A stretch of 64,000 nt of DNA, from NCBI GenBank assembly GCA_964059195.1, contig CAXKWD010000009.1, positions 89,935,432-89,999,431 of the forward strand, written 5' to 3'. Below the pieces are notes generated by a model. That model did not search any database. It was not told where the DNA came from and worked only from the letters and a program-made list of their open reading frames with translations. This document shows, piece after piece, positions 19,281 to 32,295 of the stretch. Numbering within the stretch: the stretch's first letter is position 1; every line of letters begins with the position of its first letter. This stretch comes from Ectobius pallidus. Taxonomy: Eukaryota; Arthropoda; Insecta; Blattodea; Ectobiidae. Both the position numbers and the translations under genes were made by a program.

Positions 19281-21211
19281 CGAGGTTAGGAGGAAACTAA
19301 CAAATTGTTGGTCTATTTATGTTTACAAAAGAAATTCGCAAACTAAGGCTATTACTGTATTTTTCCTCTAGTTTTTAATATTTATTTTGTACATATTCAA
19401 TTATCCTAACAAATTGAAAATGCAAACTATCCTCAGTCCCAGTTCGAAATTGTCATTCCACTATAATGACTATTGCTACGGTGATACAGTAATTAAGACG
19501 TCATGATTAATCAGATCTTATTTCCAGGATTGAGATCTGTTGGCTGGGTGTATAAAGACGTTAGGGGTTGCATAGTATCTCCACCTGAATTATTAAATTT
19601 GTCTAGAAGAATATGTGTTCTTAAATTTTCTCTTGATACGAACAAGGAAGAAGTCTTTTAGTACTGTACTACATAGGCAATGTTAAATTACAACTTACAA
19701 ATTTGTTATAGTAATAAATGGGTAACATAATCATTATAGAAGCAAGGGTCTTCCATAAATTAATCATTGTATAGGTGAATTGATTTATGTGATGTATTGT
19801 GTATCTGTGGAATCTTAAATGTAACCAGCTTTCGCTGTTCTCCAGTTAGGCCCACAACAATCAAACTTGCTGGCTTTGAAAATCAAACAAGCAGAAATTT
19901 CTGAAAGTGAATAATGTTGGTTGAAACCCCCTGGTCTAGTAATTGTAAGCTAGCATAATGTGTTGGCAGTGGTCAATGTAAGTTAGTTGAAAACGAGTCA
20001 AGTATTAGATTAAATTATATCCTTTGTAATTACGTTTTGTTGTGATAAGTGTTAGAATATTATGCTATGCAATAAAAAATTAATTTTTTCAATGTTACAT
20101 AAATACACGCTATGCAATAATATATTATTGAATCTAATTTCTGTGTAATTTAAATATATAATGACGCAGTTTTAACATTGTGGTGAATCCCTTTGGATAG
20201 CAGTACACTAATTTTTAGTGTCTAATACTAATATCAAAGTGTTGTTGCAGTGTTTGAAATCGTGTTTTGTCTTCCATCTCGTCTTCCTTCTATTTGAAAT
20301 TGTTAAGATCTCTGTGGTACGAGCATCTGTACTTTGCAAACCAGTTACCAGTTGCAAGCTACTTTTAGTTACCAATAGACATCAGAAATTACTAACTGTC
20401 GTCCAGAAGGGTGTCTGCCACATTGTACTATGAAGATGGTTATGTAGCCCTGATGTGTTTTTCTGTAAACTAAGACTGTAAACAGATATATAAGAGCATT
20501 TTGTGAGAAGGTGTGATTTCATTTATTTCCATTTTTGAACACACATCTGATCTAGATAACAGAAAAAATATAAATATGTAAATATGCAAAAATTATGTAT
20601 GAAATTGGGTGGTGTGGCAACTCTGGATAGGCAAATTCTGCAAATAATGTAAAAAATATTCAAGAAAAGGGCAAAAATCAACACGAAAATGCTTCTGAAC
20701 AATTTTTGTTTACAATAGGGGGCTTACACATACAATTATGATTTAATAAACGAAAGTTTTCTGCACATACAACATTCTGGCATTATTAACACTTGCAGAA
20801 CCTCATAAAAGTTTGTACTTGCCAAACACCTTTATTAATGCAACCTACAAACTTTAGTCACGGTAAGATAATTTGCCTTCAATCCTTTAATAGGAATAAA
20901 GCAATAAATTATGTTAAGTTACAGACAACTAAACTCATACTAAAGAGAGGACAGGGCTCTATCAGAGTTTAAAAAACGCCTCATATCGAGGGGAAATTAA
21001 GTTGTGTCTAGATAATGGAAAATGACTTATTGACATAGTTCATTGTTTTAATCAAACTGTGGTAACATCCTTTAATAGTACCATAGAAGCTATATGTGAC
21101 TGATGTTGTGATGTATTACTAAATAACGTATTTCCATAGAATTTTCTCAAAATTATCTAAAGTTCAAAATATAGGGGCCCAAGTTACTGAGAGTTGACTG
21201 TATATACTATA

Positions 21212-21351
21212 GTGTGACCGTTCTAAGAAAGAAACCTGAAGTAAACTAAAACTGGTATATCTGCCTCACTCTTGGTCATACGAGTAATGTGCAATGAAAT
21301 AGGCGTACTGGTTTTTGTTTATTTCAGGTTTCTTTCTTAGAGTGATCAGAC
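21212..21351. mobile_element. 140-bp inverted-repeat MITE
   Basis: TTCTAAGAAAGAAACCTGAA near the left end is matched in inverse orientation by TTCAGGTTTCTTTCTTAGAG near the right end. The arms are about 35 bp. No clear target duplication. Confidence 0.55.
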
Positions 21352-21413
21352 TTTAGAAAATTTGTGCAATGCATTTTGAACTATTTACTTAGTTAATTAA
21401 TTTTTTTATTGTA

Positions 21414-21786
21414 CAGTGGAACCCCATTAGTCTGACCTCAATGGGACTGGGAGCATGTCAGAACACAGAAATGGTCGGATTATAAGAGGGATACTTTTAT
21501 TTATGTAAAAACATGATACAAAAAGAGTGTTTTCCATAATTGAAATTGACATTACTGTATTACATATATTATGAAGTAAATGTACTTAATAAATTGTACA
21601 TAATTATAAACAGTAGTGAAAACTATTTCAAAACACATAAATATCAACACACAACCATAAACTGTTTGTAAATATGTAGTATTATCACAAAACAAACCAG
21701 GTAGCACATTGTTGACATTGATGGTGGCATGGTCGGACTGAGCAGGTAGGCAGACCATCAGAAGTTGGATTAACAGGGTTCTACTG
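21414..21786. mobile_element. pogo/Tigger-type MITE
   Basis: Left end CAGTGGAACCCCATTAGTCT and right end (inverse) CAGTAGAACCCTGTTAATCC, each flanked by TA (21412-21413, 21787-21788). CAGTRGAACCCxxTTA is the usual start of pogo/Tigger elements. No transposase reading frame is left. Confidence 0.65.
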
Positions 21787-22089
21787 TATATTGAAAGACC
21801 TCTATACAGTTTACATTAAACCTCCAGGGCTAGTTAACTATTAAGAAATTACATCAGACATGGGCAGTTTAAAGAGTAGAATACTACTGAAAAATTAATA
21901 CTTGCAATAAGCATATTTATGTAAATATATTTCTCATAAATTTTGTGAATAATTGTAGGCTCACTTAGGTATTTTCTAAGGGGGGATTAAAATGAAATTT
22001 TATAATAATCACAGCAAAATCTCCTTAGACAGATATTACCAGTAGGCTATAGAAATAATACCCTTTCACTAAAATAGTAATGGGATGTT

Positions 22090-22440
22090 ATGAATAGTTC
22101 GGGTCTACAACATTGGTGGAGAAATCTGCAGAATTTAGGACAGGATGTAAGGAGCAAGTTCCGAACTAAATACTTTGCTCCCTTGGTGCACAGTGGTCAA
22201 CAGAAAGAACATGTTCTTGGTGTAGGGGATGTTGTGTTGATAGGAGCTGACTTGATATCGGTCTTTGGGAATCTTAGGTCTTCTTAGACTTGTATCCTGG
22301 AGTAGTCGGAATATCAAGAGTGGCAAGAGTAAAGACTCCAATGGAGAAAGAATGCGGCCATCTCAAAGACTATCCTTTGGAGATCTCATCCAGTGACATT
22401 AAAGACTTGAAGAACTCTGAAATCAAACTCAGTTAGGGCA
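22090..22440 (+). pseudogene. relic of an LTR-retrotransposon pol C-terminus (Pao/BEL-like)
   Basis: The first frame gives WWRNLQNLGQDVRSKFRTKY and VGDVVLIGADL. After a frameshift it continues with PGVVGISRVARVKTP and YPLEISSSD. This order (W..Q.L ... GDVVL ... PG..G..RVARVKT ... YPLE) is that of the integrase-distal domain of Pao/BEL polyproteins. It is short, frameshifted, and no LTRs were seen. Confidence 0.5.
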
Positions 22441-24289
22441 ATGAATGTATTGTAATTGAGAAGTTCAGCTCTTTTAAATTGCAAGGTGGGAGGATATTTG
22501 CAAATGCAATGTACCTTTCTAGTACTGGTATGTTTTTTATTAGCAAGACATTCTTCAGTTTCTTAACTTAATTAATTTATTCATATTAACATCGCTTATC
22601 AATGCGGATTTTTTCTGTTCTTTTGTGGTAAATGGTCTACTTGTTAAGGGTCAATAACAGTATGTTAATGGATTAAAATTGTTTAGCAGCAAGAATTCTA
22701 TCCATGTTTCACATTAAATATTGCCCATGTCTGGAGTAAATTGTTATTTGTGTGATGAGAAATGTTGTTCTATTTTTAAATACTTGATTGTTATTGTCTT
22801 TTATACCAGTCTCTATTTACTGGTCAGTTATTACTCTTGATTTCATAATTAAAGAGCTTTTATTTTGTATTCATGTTGCTAATGTTATTCAAAGAGGGTG
22901 GGCCAGTACAATGATTTCTGTAAATACTGTTGCCAGTTCATTTCGCTCTGGCTTTCACATAGGGAGCTATACATTCTTAGGAATAGGTGGTCAGGTATCA
23001 ACAGAGATATGCCTTTGTCTTCGATCAAGGCTATCCTTTGGTGATAGGAACACTTTGAGATGATGGTTTGTTTATTAATTTGTTCATGCTTTACTTGTGG
23101 TACACTAAAAAGCTTCATGAGTGGAGCTGTTTATACTATCATCAAAGCTCTTCAATTATGGATTCTTGAGTACAGCTTTTAATGAATTTTACTAGTATAA
23201 ATGGTACTGTAGTTTTATGTATAATACCAGAGATAAAATCAAATTCTAAAGCCGCAAAAAAGTTTGGGAGTATTACCAGTAATGGAGCCCAAATGATTTC
23301 CCTTGACAACAATGTCTTCTTCTGTACGGCCTTGTACATCACTTTAACTTGCTCAATTAACAAAAGATATTAATGTATTATTCCTTTTTAATGGTTTTAT
23401 ATAAAAATCACTCTCTTTCCTCTTCATGCACAATAGCAGATGTCAATTTTACTAATATTAATAATATTAAAACTAATGGGTAATACTATTAGAGCCAATT
23501 TTTGGGGGTATTTTTTCAACATCCTGTCTCATTTTATCTCTGAAAGGACTGTTACTTTTTCTATGTACGAAGGTGTACTGTTGAAGCAGGTAAACTGTTA
23601 ATGAAATGTAATGAAAGCTGTGACTTTTTTGACACATATAAACTGCACAACAGAAAAGTTTTAAAAATGGGACATTTTGGAGGTATTTAAAATGTAATTT
23701 AATTGTCGTTTCTATAACATTTATTATTCTTGTGTGTAAAACCTTCCAAAGATGATGTGTGTTAAATGTAAAATGTGAATCTGTCAATTGTTAATAGGGT
23801 GACCATGCTGTAGCAACAAATAACTTTTAAGAGGAATAAGCCAGATCTAAAGACTGAAAATAAAGGATGGCCTAACTTTATATTACACAGTATCAAATAG
23901 TGGGTATGAAACCAATTTCAGAGATAGTTAAACTGCATGCATGAATAATCTTCTTGATTAAAGATTTGTAATCTCTCTGTAGAATTGGTGTTTGTGGGTT
24001 TTGTTTTAAATCTCCAGTTAAATCCTTTTTATTTCATTTTTTAAGTACGAAAAAAATGGGTTTATTAAGAATAGCTTATATGAGGGTTATCCAGGAAGTA
24101 GTTTCCGTTAGTTCTAATTTATAACAGAATGCAATTGGAGACTTACTTTTTATTTGAAATTTAATTCTATAAGTTAATGTATTTGACATAGTCAATAGCA
24201 AAATTTAGGCATTTGGCATACCGTTGTACAAGTTTTAATGATCTTAAACAATTCTGCCATCTGTGATTTTATGACAACGTTTTAGGAGA

Positions 24290-24628
24290 GAAATTCCTCT
24301 GACACTGTGATTCTAACCTATGACCTTCAACTTTCCATGCCGATGCTCTCCCAACTGAGCTAGTCATGGTTCGATTCACGGTGCCAGATGGAATCTCATA
24401 TAAATTTTGACCTCACAGAAAGGCATTTACTTCATATATGTGAGGCACACTAATTTAGTGATTTTGTGACCGGGCTTCCACTTTTATTATACAGTAACAC
24501 TTCAGATGCAGATATTTATTCCTGAAACCGCAGAATATAGTTTCTATTAACCATTGCAATATGAGTACATGATTTGAACCTGTGACCTTCGGCTTTCCTT
24601 TCTGATACTCTCCCAACTGAGTTAGACA
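24290..24628 (-). repeat. two decayed tRNA-like repeats (family D)
   Basis: At 24290-24362 and 24560-24628 the sequence resembles the minus-strand tRNA-like unit of 5566-5632 (shared GACCTTC...CTTTCC...GATGCTCTCCCAACTGAG). The intervening bases are unassigned. Confidence 0.4.
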
Positions 24629-25665
24629 GAGTTTGATGTAATGTTCAACGAAAACTATATTCTGTGGTTTCAGGAATACATATATATTGGATTTCATGTT
24701 GTCATCATCAATCACCATTTCATGAAAAATTGTGTACAAGGTCTAAACTTAGAAAATGTAAATCTGCAGTGTAGGTCAGTGGTCATCAAGGCAATACTAG
24801 CAGAGAATGCTATTAACGACTAAATCCTTTTTTGGAATTCAAGCAGGATCGACCATACTGATAATTTGTTTGGGAAGTTAGTTTCTCCTGAACTGCAATA
24901 TGTTGACAACCACTGATATAGGCTATGATCAAGGATTAAGGTAGTCTGTGTAGTTTTAACATGGTAAAGTAGAAGCAAAATTCAGTCTGACATAGTATAG
25001 AAATTTAGAATGGACAAAATTGGACAATCTTTACACCGTCTTTTTTTTTATGCTTTCTATAAAAGGGCAAGAAAATAGAACTAATATATGTTATGATTTA
25101 GAAATGAATACTTTCTAAATATTTTTATCATTAGCCATTGTAACTAGATATATCAAACAAGTTGCATCGCTGGCTAATAAGAGAAGCATTTTGCATTAAA
25201 AATGCAACGTACTGTATGTGGAATTAAGCTAATGTACCACCAAATTGTAACATCTCTAAGCATGGTGGTACATGTAGAGTACCACCTGTTTTTATTGAAA
25301 TATCGATTACAACTTGCTGGAATTCATTGGCAACAATTAGCAGGAATTTTATAATAAAAATCTATGTAGAATATTAGTTGTGATTTTTTTAAAAAGAAAT
25401 ATTTCTCTGTGCAATTAGATTAAGTTTTGCACAATTTCTTTTATCCTTGAAAGAGTTATCAGGTGACTATCATATTTCACATATGTTCAGTTTAGCTTTA
25501 TAACTCCTGAGCAGAACTTATTCAAAGCATATACTGCACAAAAGGGATGCATGCATACCTAGGCTTACATCTTCAAGAAGACTTCCTTGTAGACCTACTA
25601 CCGATATGACTTCGGTTACCCTAGGTTAGATTATCATAGTCATTAATGAACTTTATTTGCATAGA

Positions 25666-25916
25666 GCCTGCCTCCGTGGGTGAGTCTGTAGCATGCCTGC
25701 CCTCCATTTCGGCGGCCCAGGCTCGATTCCCGGCCGGGTCGAGGATTTTTTAGTAGTGAAAATTTCCTTTCCCGGGTTCAGGACTGGGTGTGTGTGTATG
25801 TGTCCTTAGGTTTAAGTAGGTAGGGGACTGGTGCACCCCGGTAACAAATACGCTGAGAATATTCCCTTACGGGATCACCAGGGTTCGCTCGCGAACCTGA
25901 GGAATAACTAAATAAA
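25666..25916 (+). repeat. tRNA-derived SINE (family C)
   Basis: It starts GCCTGCCTCCGTGGGTGAGT and has B box GGCTCGATTCCCGG. The body carries CCCGGGTTCAGGACTGGGTG and ends GAGGAATAACTAAATAAA. Perfect 10-bp duplications TTTGCATAGA flank it (25656-25665, 25917-25926). Fragments of the family lie at 53394-53430 and, reversed, at 56535-56665. Confidence 0.8.
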
Positions 25917-26164
25917 TTTGCATAGAAGGTTTTAGTATAACACTGTTTTTTTTATTTATTTTTTTTAGCCTCATATCCTTTAGCAATGATGTACAGAATA
26001 GCTTCATTTAATAAAATTAATAGAAATTTCTCTATACAACAGTAAAAATATTTGCATTTTGTTTACACTATAATTTGATATTATAGCCCAGGAAAAGTTA
26101 ATGCTGTAATTCTTTTACAATGTCAAATTTTGTAAAAGTTTTATGCTTTATAATTTACTCACCT

Positions 26165-26650
26165 CTAGATAAAGAACTGAGGCAGAAACTAGTGAAGGGC
26201 TTTGTGTGGAGTATTATTTTATCATCACTACCTTTTTCATTATATGGCACTAAAACATGGACATGACTGAAAAATATGGAAAAGCAACTGGAAGCATTTG
26301 AAATGGATTTGGAGGAAAATGGTGCAAATAAAGTAGATAAAATAATAAATGAAAGTGTTGGACAGAATAACTGAAGGTAGACAAGAGCTGAATCACTAGA
26401 TCACTTTCTAAGAAAAAGCGGCAGGGAGGAAGTTATCACATGAAAGACAGCTTTAAGATAAGTGACAATTTATAATCCTGCAGAAACAAAGCAAATGGTA
26501 TAAATGAGGAATGAATTGGAGAAAGCTGAGTTTTCAGTGAGGTAGAAGCAGAAATGATCTGTGCTGAAAGATGGTTGGCCACCATTACACCATCTACAAA
26601 TAAAGGACAGTAAGAGTACTGGCAGGCAGCAAAATTTGAAACATCATTTA
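26165..26650 (+). pseudogene. decayed LINE ORF2 C-terminal fragment
   Basis: Broken frames contain KELRQKLVKGFVWSIIL and LYGTKTWT, then a segment with LEAFEMDL. These correspond to the conserved LYGSETWT...LEAFEMW region behind the reverse-transcriptase domain of insect LINEs. Many stops; a different lineage from the LINE at 9949-13250. Confidence 0.55.
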
Positions 26651-28082
26651 TACCACAGAATCGCTAATTGTCCATGAAATCCATTGCATATGGCAACCCT
26701 AACTCTTTTGATGTTTTTCATCCAAAAATATGCATCCATTTTATGCAGAAGCCAATAATGTGGTTCAAATTTAATGCTTTTTCTGTTAAGGATTTTCAAT
26801 TCCTTCTCGAAATCGTCTTTATAGTGTGCTTCAGGAAGCCCTGTACAATTTAATTTATTGTCTTATGTGTTTTAATGCTTTTAGTACAAATACAGGCTAT
26901 CATACTTACTCTATAGAGTTTACATTTTATGTTTAGGTGAGTTGTAATTCTTGCCAAGTTCTTTGAATATTACTGATAAGCTTCTAGCCGAATATTAAAA
27001 CTCCTTACAGTAAATATCCTTAGTGATTAAGGTTTATTGACTGAAAACTCGTTATGAATATCTCTGACAATACAATCAAGATTGAATTGGAAATGGTCAC
27101 CCTAAGTTAGTGTCATTGGCATTTTCTGTATGGAGACGTTTCAGTCTGCTGTAAAGTTTTTATAAATACGTTTTCACGGGTAATGCAACACTAAAGACTG
27201 GTAACACTTCAGGATAGTTTTCTCTCCAGTGATCATGTTAATGGAACCTCTCCATACAGCATGTATGTTAGTACATATCACACTATTGAACTGATGTTAG
27301 TCTCTGTTGTTAATTGTCGATGTTTGTATGGATTCCTATCACAAAACAATAATTCCCACAATAATTAAAATCTCATTGCTCAACTGTGGATATGGTGATA
27401 ATGTTATCTGATCCGTGTTCCCTCCCTCTGTTATGTGTTCATGAAATGTAAACATTGGTGTATTGATTTCATTATATTGCAATAAACTTAGTCTCTGAAT
27501 TAGTTTTGTATTTGAAATAAATAAATCTATGGGTCACCTTCAAATTCTGGAAATTCGTATCAGTATGCTCAGGGTGCGAAATTGTTAAAAATTGTAATGA
27601 TGTTGAAAGTTAGATCTAGTTTTGATAGAAGGAAATTGAATCATTCCCATTGTCAAGGAAAGGGAGATGTTAAAGTATATAAATTAAAACTAAGCTCACT
27701 AGAAAAATATTGAGATGGTATATCTCTCACTCCTTTCCTTTACCGAGTAATGTTGATCTGCCGAATGATTTCCTAAGGTGACACATCTATCAGCTACTGT
27801 AAAGACATCCAACAAATTCATTGGCGATCATCAAGTTTGTCATCAGAGACTAAAGTATTAACCAACAGTTTCGTTTGTCAGTTTTGACTATGGACAATGC
27901 TGAAATTTCGTTCACTCACTGCAGTTGTTAAAGACTGAATGGATTTTTGTATTAATTTATTAAGTGCCAGAATGATACTTCATAAGATTGTGTGGGGGAT
28001 GGGAAAATGTCTGTCCGTCCGTCCATGTGTCTTTACGTGTATAACTCAAATACACTTTATGGGATTTTCATGAAATTTGGTA

Positions 28083-28899
28083 CAGTGAAAACTGTTGAAA
28101 ACGGAACCTGAATATGGCGGAATCCTATTCATTTCGGAAAAAAATATCGGTCCCAGCGAAAATCATATGCATATGCATGTTATTTTTCCTGAATAAATCG
28201 GAAACTGTGCAACGTGGAAACGGACAGGATCCGCCACTGATCAAATCGGAATTTTCTTTCTGAAACATTCCGAGAATTTAAGCCATAGTGGCAAACCTTT
28301 TCTTTAAATCTCTCTGCCAAGGGAGCGGGTTGTATGTTAATGAGTCTTACCTTATTGTAAAAGGAGAATCCCGTTTCTGTCCCAAACCGATGCCTGCAGG
28401 ATACATAACGGTACCTGCGATGAGAGGACAAGGGCTTTGTGCTCACATTCTTTTATTCTTACGGTCTTCTGAAAATAAACCTCACACACACTTTGTTCTG
28501 TTAGCAGGTGCCAGTACTTTTAGTCGTTCATTTACAGCTCTGCAGTGAACTTAAACGATGTCTCGTAAAAATGTAGGGCTAACATTAGGTGACAAAATGA
28601 AAGTGATTGAAATGCATGAGAAAGAGAAGAGAAGTGTTCGTGAAATTATGTTTAAATTTAAGTGCGGAAAAACTCAAATCTAATTACAGTAGGCCTAGAA
28701 CTTAATGTACTGTAATTCATTGCAATCTTAAACGCGATACCCACAGTGCAATAAGAGCATGAGTTATTTACAATGCTGTGTTTAATATGTATTGCATCCT
28801 GAGTAACATTTTATCATTTTGTCTTCATAAGACGGAAACATGTCCAAATCGGAAAAAATGTTTGGAACGTTAGATGTCCGTCTTGAGCAGTTTTCACTG
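28083..28899 (+). mobile_element. pogo/Tigger-type element, deletion derivative
   Basis: TA (28081-28082, 28900-28901) flanks inverted ends CAGTGAAAACTGTTGAAAAC and CAGTGAAAACTGCTCAAGAC. The plus strand keeps the start of a transposase at 28558. It sits inside an older repeat whose GTCCGTCCGTCC and GGGATTTTCATGAAATTTGG strings (28010-28080) are common in insect genomes. Confidence 0.75.
28558..28683 (+). pseudogene. pogo/CENP-B-type HTH fragment
   Basis: From ATG 28558 the 41-residue frame contains GLTLGDKMKVIEMHEKEKRS and VREIMFKFKCGKTQI, then stops. This is the N-terminal helix-turn-helix of pogo/Tigger transposases (LTLxEKxxVIxxxExGxSVRxIxxxFxxGKTQI). The DDE domain is absent. Confidence 0.7.
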
Positions 28900-29004
28900 T
28901 ATATGCATTTATAATGTCCATGGGAAAAAGCCTATTGATGTTGGACCAAATCAGTTGACCGGTACCGGAGCAAATCCCAATTTAGTGCCTATTTTATGGT
29001 AATA

Positions 29005-29480
29005 CGAGGGTCATTTCAGAAGTTATGGCAACTATTACTTGTCAGTCAATAAAGCTGCAGGAAACAAAAATCAGGATATACGATTGAAAGTCGGAACGTT
29101 CTTCGCAATGCTGGTACTAAATTGGGATCCAGATACTTATACTTATATGGGTATCCATATCCATATCCTGATCTCTATTTACGCATAAATAGAGATCATT
29201 ATTTTATTCGTTTGACATATGGACAAAACAGTATGCGTAATACTCGTACTCTTACGAGCTAGCAACCTTCAAAATAATCCCCCAAGGCATCCACACATCT
29301 TTGCCAATGATGAGGAAGGCGCTGAATACCATCAGCTCTGTGTGACGTCAAATGTGCAACAGTTCGATAGGGCAACACCCTTTCACCCAATGCTTCTTGT
29401 AGCTCGGCATGACACTCACTATCATATGCGGTTATTTGGAATATATAAAATAGTTGCCATGACTTCTGAAATGACCCTCG
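29005..29480. mobile_element. mariner-type MITE
   Basis: The ends are inverted CGAGGGTCATTTCAGAAGTY followed by ATGGCAACTATT, flanked by TA (29003-29004, 29481-29482). A perfect 12-bp stem with a 4-nt loop (GATCTCTATTTA / TAAATAGAGATC) lies inside at 29171-29198. No transposase frame was recognised with confidence. Confidence 0.7.
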
Positions 29481-29638
29481 TATGTTAGAAAGAATTTATC
29501 AAATGCAAATCAGTTATCATGACAACATATTGTTTTAGAGTATTCATATATGGCATTGGAAGTTGCAATACATTTAGCTTTCACAAATAACACTACTTCA
29601 CATATGCTTATCAAACTAGACCGTTAAACTGAGCAAGG

Positions 29639-29705
29639 TGGCCGAGATGGTAACGTTTTCGACTTGCATTCTGGAGGTCCCTGGTTCAAATCCCGTAGCC
29701 AGTCA
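29639..29705 (+). repeat. tRNA-like sequence, probable SINE head or tRNA pseudogene
   Basis: GGTGGCCGAGATGGTAACG resembles a Ser/Leu-type A box and GGTTCAAATCCC is a B box. An acceptor stem and a proper anticodon stem cannot be formed convincingly, so I do not call a functional tRNA. Confidence 0.45.
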
Positions 29706-29777
29706 ATTTGACATAGTGTACTGTACATCAAGATCACAATTATTAGTTTTATTCTTACGAATTGTCCTGGTTATGAC

Positions 29778-31482
29778 CAGGGGCGGCTGGTGTTAATGTG
29801 CTACTGTGCTATAGCACACTGTTCATTTCGTTAAATAAAATATTGTTGATTACTTAAACAAAAATTCCCAAAATTCTGTTAAAAATACTTTTATAAAATT
29901 TCGATCATCTTAGATTTTCAACCGCTATACAATATGCGATATCCATCACAACGTCGGGCGGTCAGCTTGAGTTGCTAAGCATTATACTGCAGTGTGCTCT
30001 GTCCCCCAGTAGCGCTGGTCTCCTTGATGACGAAAGCGTGGAAAGTGCCCTGAGGCGAAGTGTAAATTGGTCGCTGTTAGCATGGAAACCGCCTCGGAGC
30101 TATTCGTGGGATAGAACCCGGTCCCCTATAGGTATGCTACATGCCGCACAAGAAACTGGCTGGTTCGGGGTGGAGGGTTGACGACCTCTTGTTTGGTATG
30201 GTTGGGGGTGGATATTTTGAAGGCTGTTTTGCAAGTCTATAGGGACAGTCCTTGTTAACACATCTTATTGATGGCGGCTTTTCTTGACATGCAGTTTTAA
30301 TAGAGTTCAATTCCGTGGCTTGACATTAAATTTTATGAAAATATGAGACAGCTTGGCTTTGAGAACTAAATATATACTTAATATTAGCCTCATAGATTTG
30401 TTTGATGAATTCAATGAGTACATATAAATACATAATAATAATGTAAATACATAAATACGTGCAAAGCTAAAATTCAGGTTCCATTCCCGCCCAAGATAAA
30501 TTTTCCTCCATAGATTATACAGTGGAGTTGAATTGCGAAAACTTTAACAATTACCTAGGAAAGAAGAAACTGAATGCTGAAGACTACTCATAATTATTGT
30601 AAAAAAATATTATATAAAATATTAATTAATTTTAGCGCCGAGGAAAGTGAATTTAACGCGCACAGGACATTGTGACCAGACACCCTCTTAATTCTCAAAC
30701 TGCATTCTGTTTCTGTGCAAAGTGCGACAGATAGAACCGACAGTGGAACAAGTACTAGGTATATTTCGTGGTGCGTGTGTGTTCATATTCAGAATTATTG
30801 CTGTGAATGTGAAGAATGAATACAGTAGATAGTTTAATAACGTATCTATTTTCTAGGAGTAAGGAAGAAAAAATCGAGATAAAACAATTAGGAAGGTCAA
30901 CACCCGAGATGATTATGATTAAAAAAGCGAAAAGGGCGGTGTATGAAAACAGTTGGATTTGAGGTTGTGAAATTAGGAATGCTCTCTTCTATTTTCCTTG
31001 CCTTATATTTGGTGATTCCGATTCCTGGAGTACAACGGGATTAACAGATTTAGGACACCTTAGTATGTTAACAAAACAGCATGAAGATAACATTTGGCAC
31101 ATGCATAATGTATTAAATATTAGTTCTCTAGGCAGTGTGAATACTGGAGCACAGTCAAGCCAGGTACATATCACGACAAAAAATTGAAACACAACCAACA
31201 AGTGGGGAAAAAAAGGTACGTACTTCAAAAAATTATTGATTGCATTAAGTCCTGTGGGGCTTTTGAACTTGCTTTGAGAGCCCACGACGAACCGAACAAT
31301 CTGAAAATCCTTGCATCTTCTTAGGACTGATAGATTTCGTTTCGAATTTGGACACTGCTGTTCGGGAACACATGGAATTGCATGGACATCATTTTTCGAA
31401 ATAGGTGAATGGCATGTGACATTTTATTTTTTGCATGTTCATACTGTAGCACACACAATGTTTTTGTCACCGGCCGCCACTG
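29778..31482 (+). mobile_element. non-autonomous hAT element with TTF/ZMYM-type transposase remnant
   Basis: Perfect 8-bp duplications GTTATGAC (29770-29777, 31483-31490) flank inverted ends CAGGGGCGGCTGGTG and CAGTGGCGGCCGGTG, the form typical of hAT elements. The plus strand contains the N-terminal part of a hAT transposase from 30816. The catalytic and dimerisation regions are missing. Confidence 0.85.
30816..31320 (+). pseudogene. hAT transposase N-terminal fragment (TTF-type zinc finger)
   Basis: From ATG 30816 the frame reads KEEKIEIKQLGRSTPEMI and YENSWI, then hits a TGA. It continues through shifts with RNALFYFPCLIFGDSDSW, LTDLGHLSMLTKQHE and FELALRAHDEPNNL. The order (W..C...N.LFCFPCLLFG ... 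W...G..DL.HL...K.HE ... GLALRGH.E) is that of TTF-type zinc finger hAT transposases related to ZMYM proteins. Conserved residues are lost and stops are present. Confidence 0.75.
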
Positions 31483-31654
31483 GTTATGACTAGAATAAAT
31501 TATAGGTGAAAAAGAAATCTGATGTAATAAATGTCCTAAAGAGAGGGAAAGTATTTTTTTGGATTGATATAAAGTTTTAATTATTTATTTTTTTATTGAG
31601 TCATTTATGATTCACAAACAAATTGTGATCCATATTTTTTCTTTTCTACTAGGT

Positions 31655-31770
31655 CTTTCTGAGATCATTAACGGTCGTGGGTGTCGTCATGCTGACCATA
31701 TGCCCCCCAATCCTGCCATCTGCCAATGGTAGATGACGCAGCGGTCGGATGATAGACACGATTCCTTCGA
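31655..31770 (+). repeat. SINE family B, 3' fragment
   Basis: ATTAACGGTCGTGGGTGTCG through GCCAATGGTAGATGACGCAG and CGGTCGGATGATAG matches the 3' half of the SINE at 37909-38219. The tRNA-like head is missing. Confidence 0.65.
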
Positions 31771-32280
31771 GTTAATTAGGTCTTTCTTTCATTTTATATT
31801 CGTCAGCAGCTACAGAGTCACCACACATGGGCGACAGAAAAAAAAGTGTTTGGGAGATATCAGATGCCTACTTATTGTAGATTATGAGAAATTCATTACT
31901 TCAAGTCTACAGTTTCTGTGACCCTACGAACAACGAGAATTTAATCGGAAGCTGGGATTTTTGCCTTTGATCTTGATGGTTATCTACTGTCTTTCTACTG
32001 TCTATGCTCTCACGACAAAATCGCTCGTGTGTGGTGCCTTTAAGGTAAGTTCCGTTCGGCGTACCTTGAGTTCAGACACAAATGTTCTGTATTTTTTCTA
32101 GGCATGTAGGAATTTTCTAATTTCCTTGGCATCCGATGTCAGTGGAGGAAATAAATTATGCTCTTATCTCGAAAATTTCGCGATTTAATGATACTGATCT
32201 TGAAAACTACTGTTAATATTCTCATACTTTTTCCATCTGCAATATTGACTTCCGGTAGATTCAGTACACTTCCGTTTTCA

Positions 32281-32295
32281 ATGGCTGTGTTGTGA
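32281..32295 (+). promoter_or_regulatory. possible upstream ORF before the LIMK1 start
   Basis: ATGGCTGTGTTGTGA encodes Met-Ala-Val-Leu-stop and ends two bases before the proposed LIMK1 ATG (32298). If the leader includes it, it could reduce initiation or allow reinitiation at the main start. This depends on the unknown transcription start. Confidence 0.3.

Noticed and set aside
29639..29705. Functional tRNA gene
   Set aside because: A and B boxes are visible but I could not form a seven-base-pair acceptor stem or a normal anticodon stem. A tRNAscan-type search would decide.
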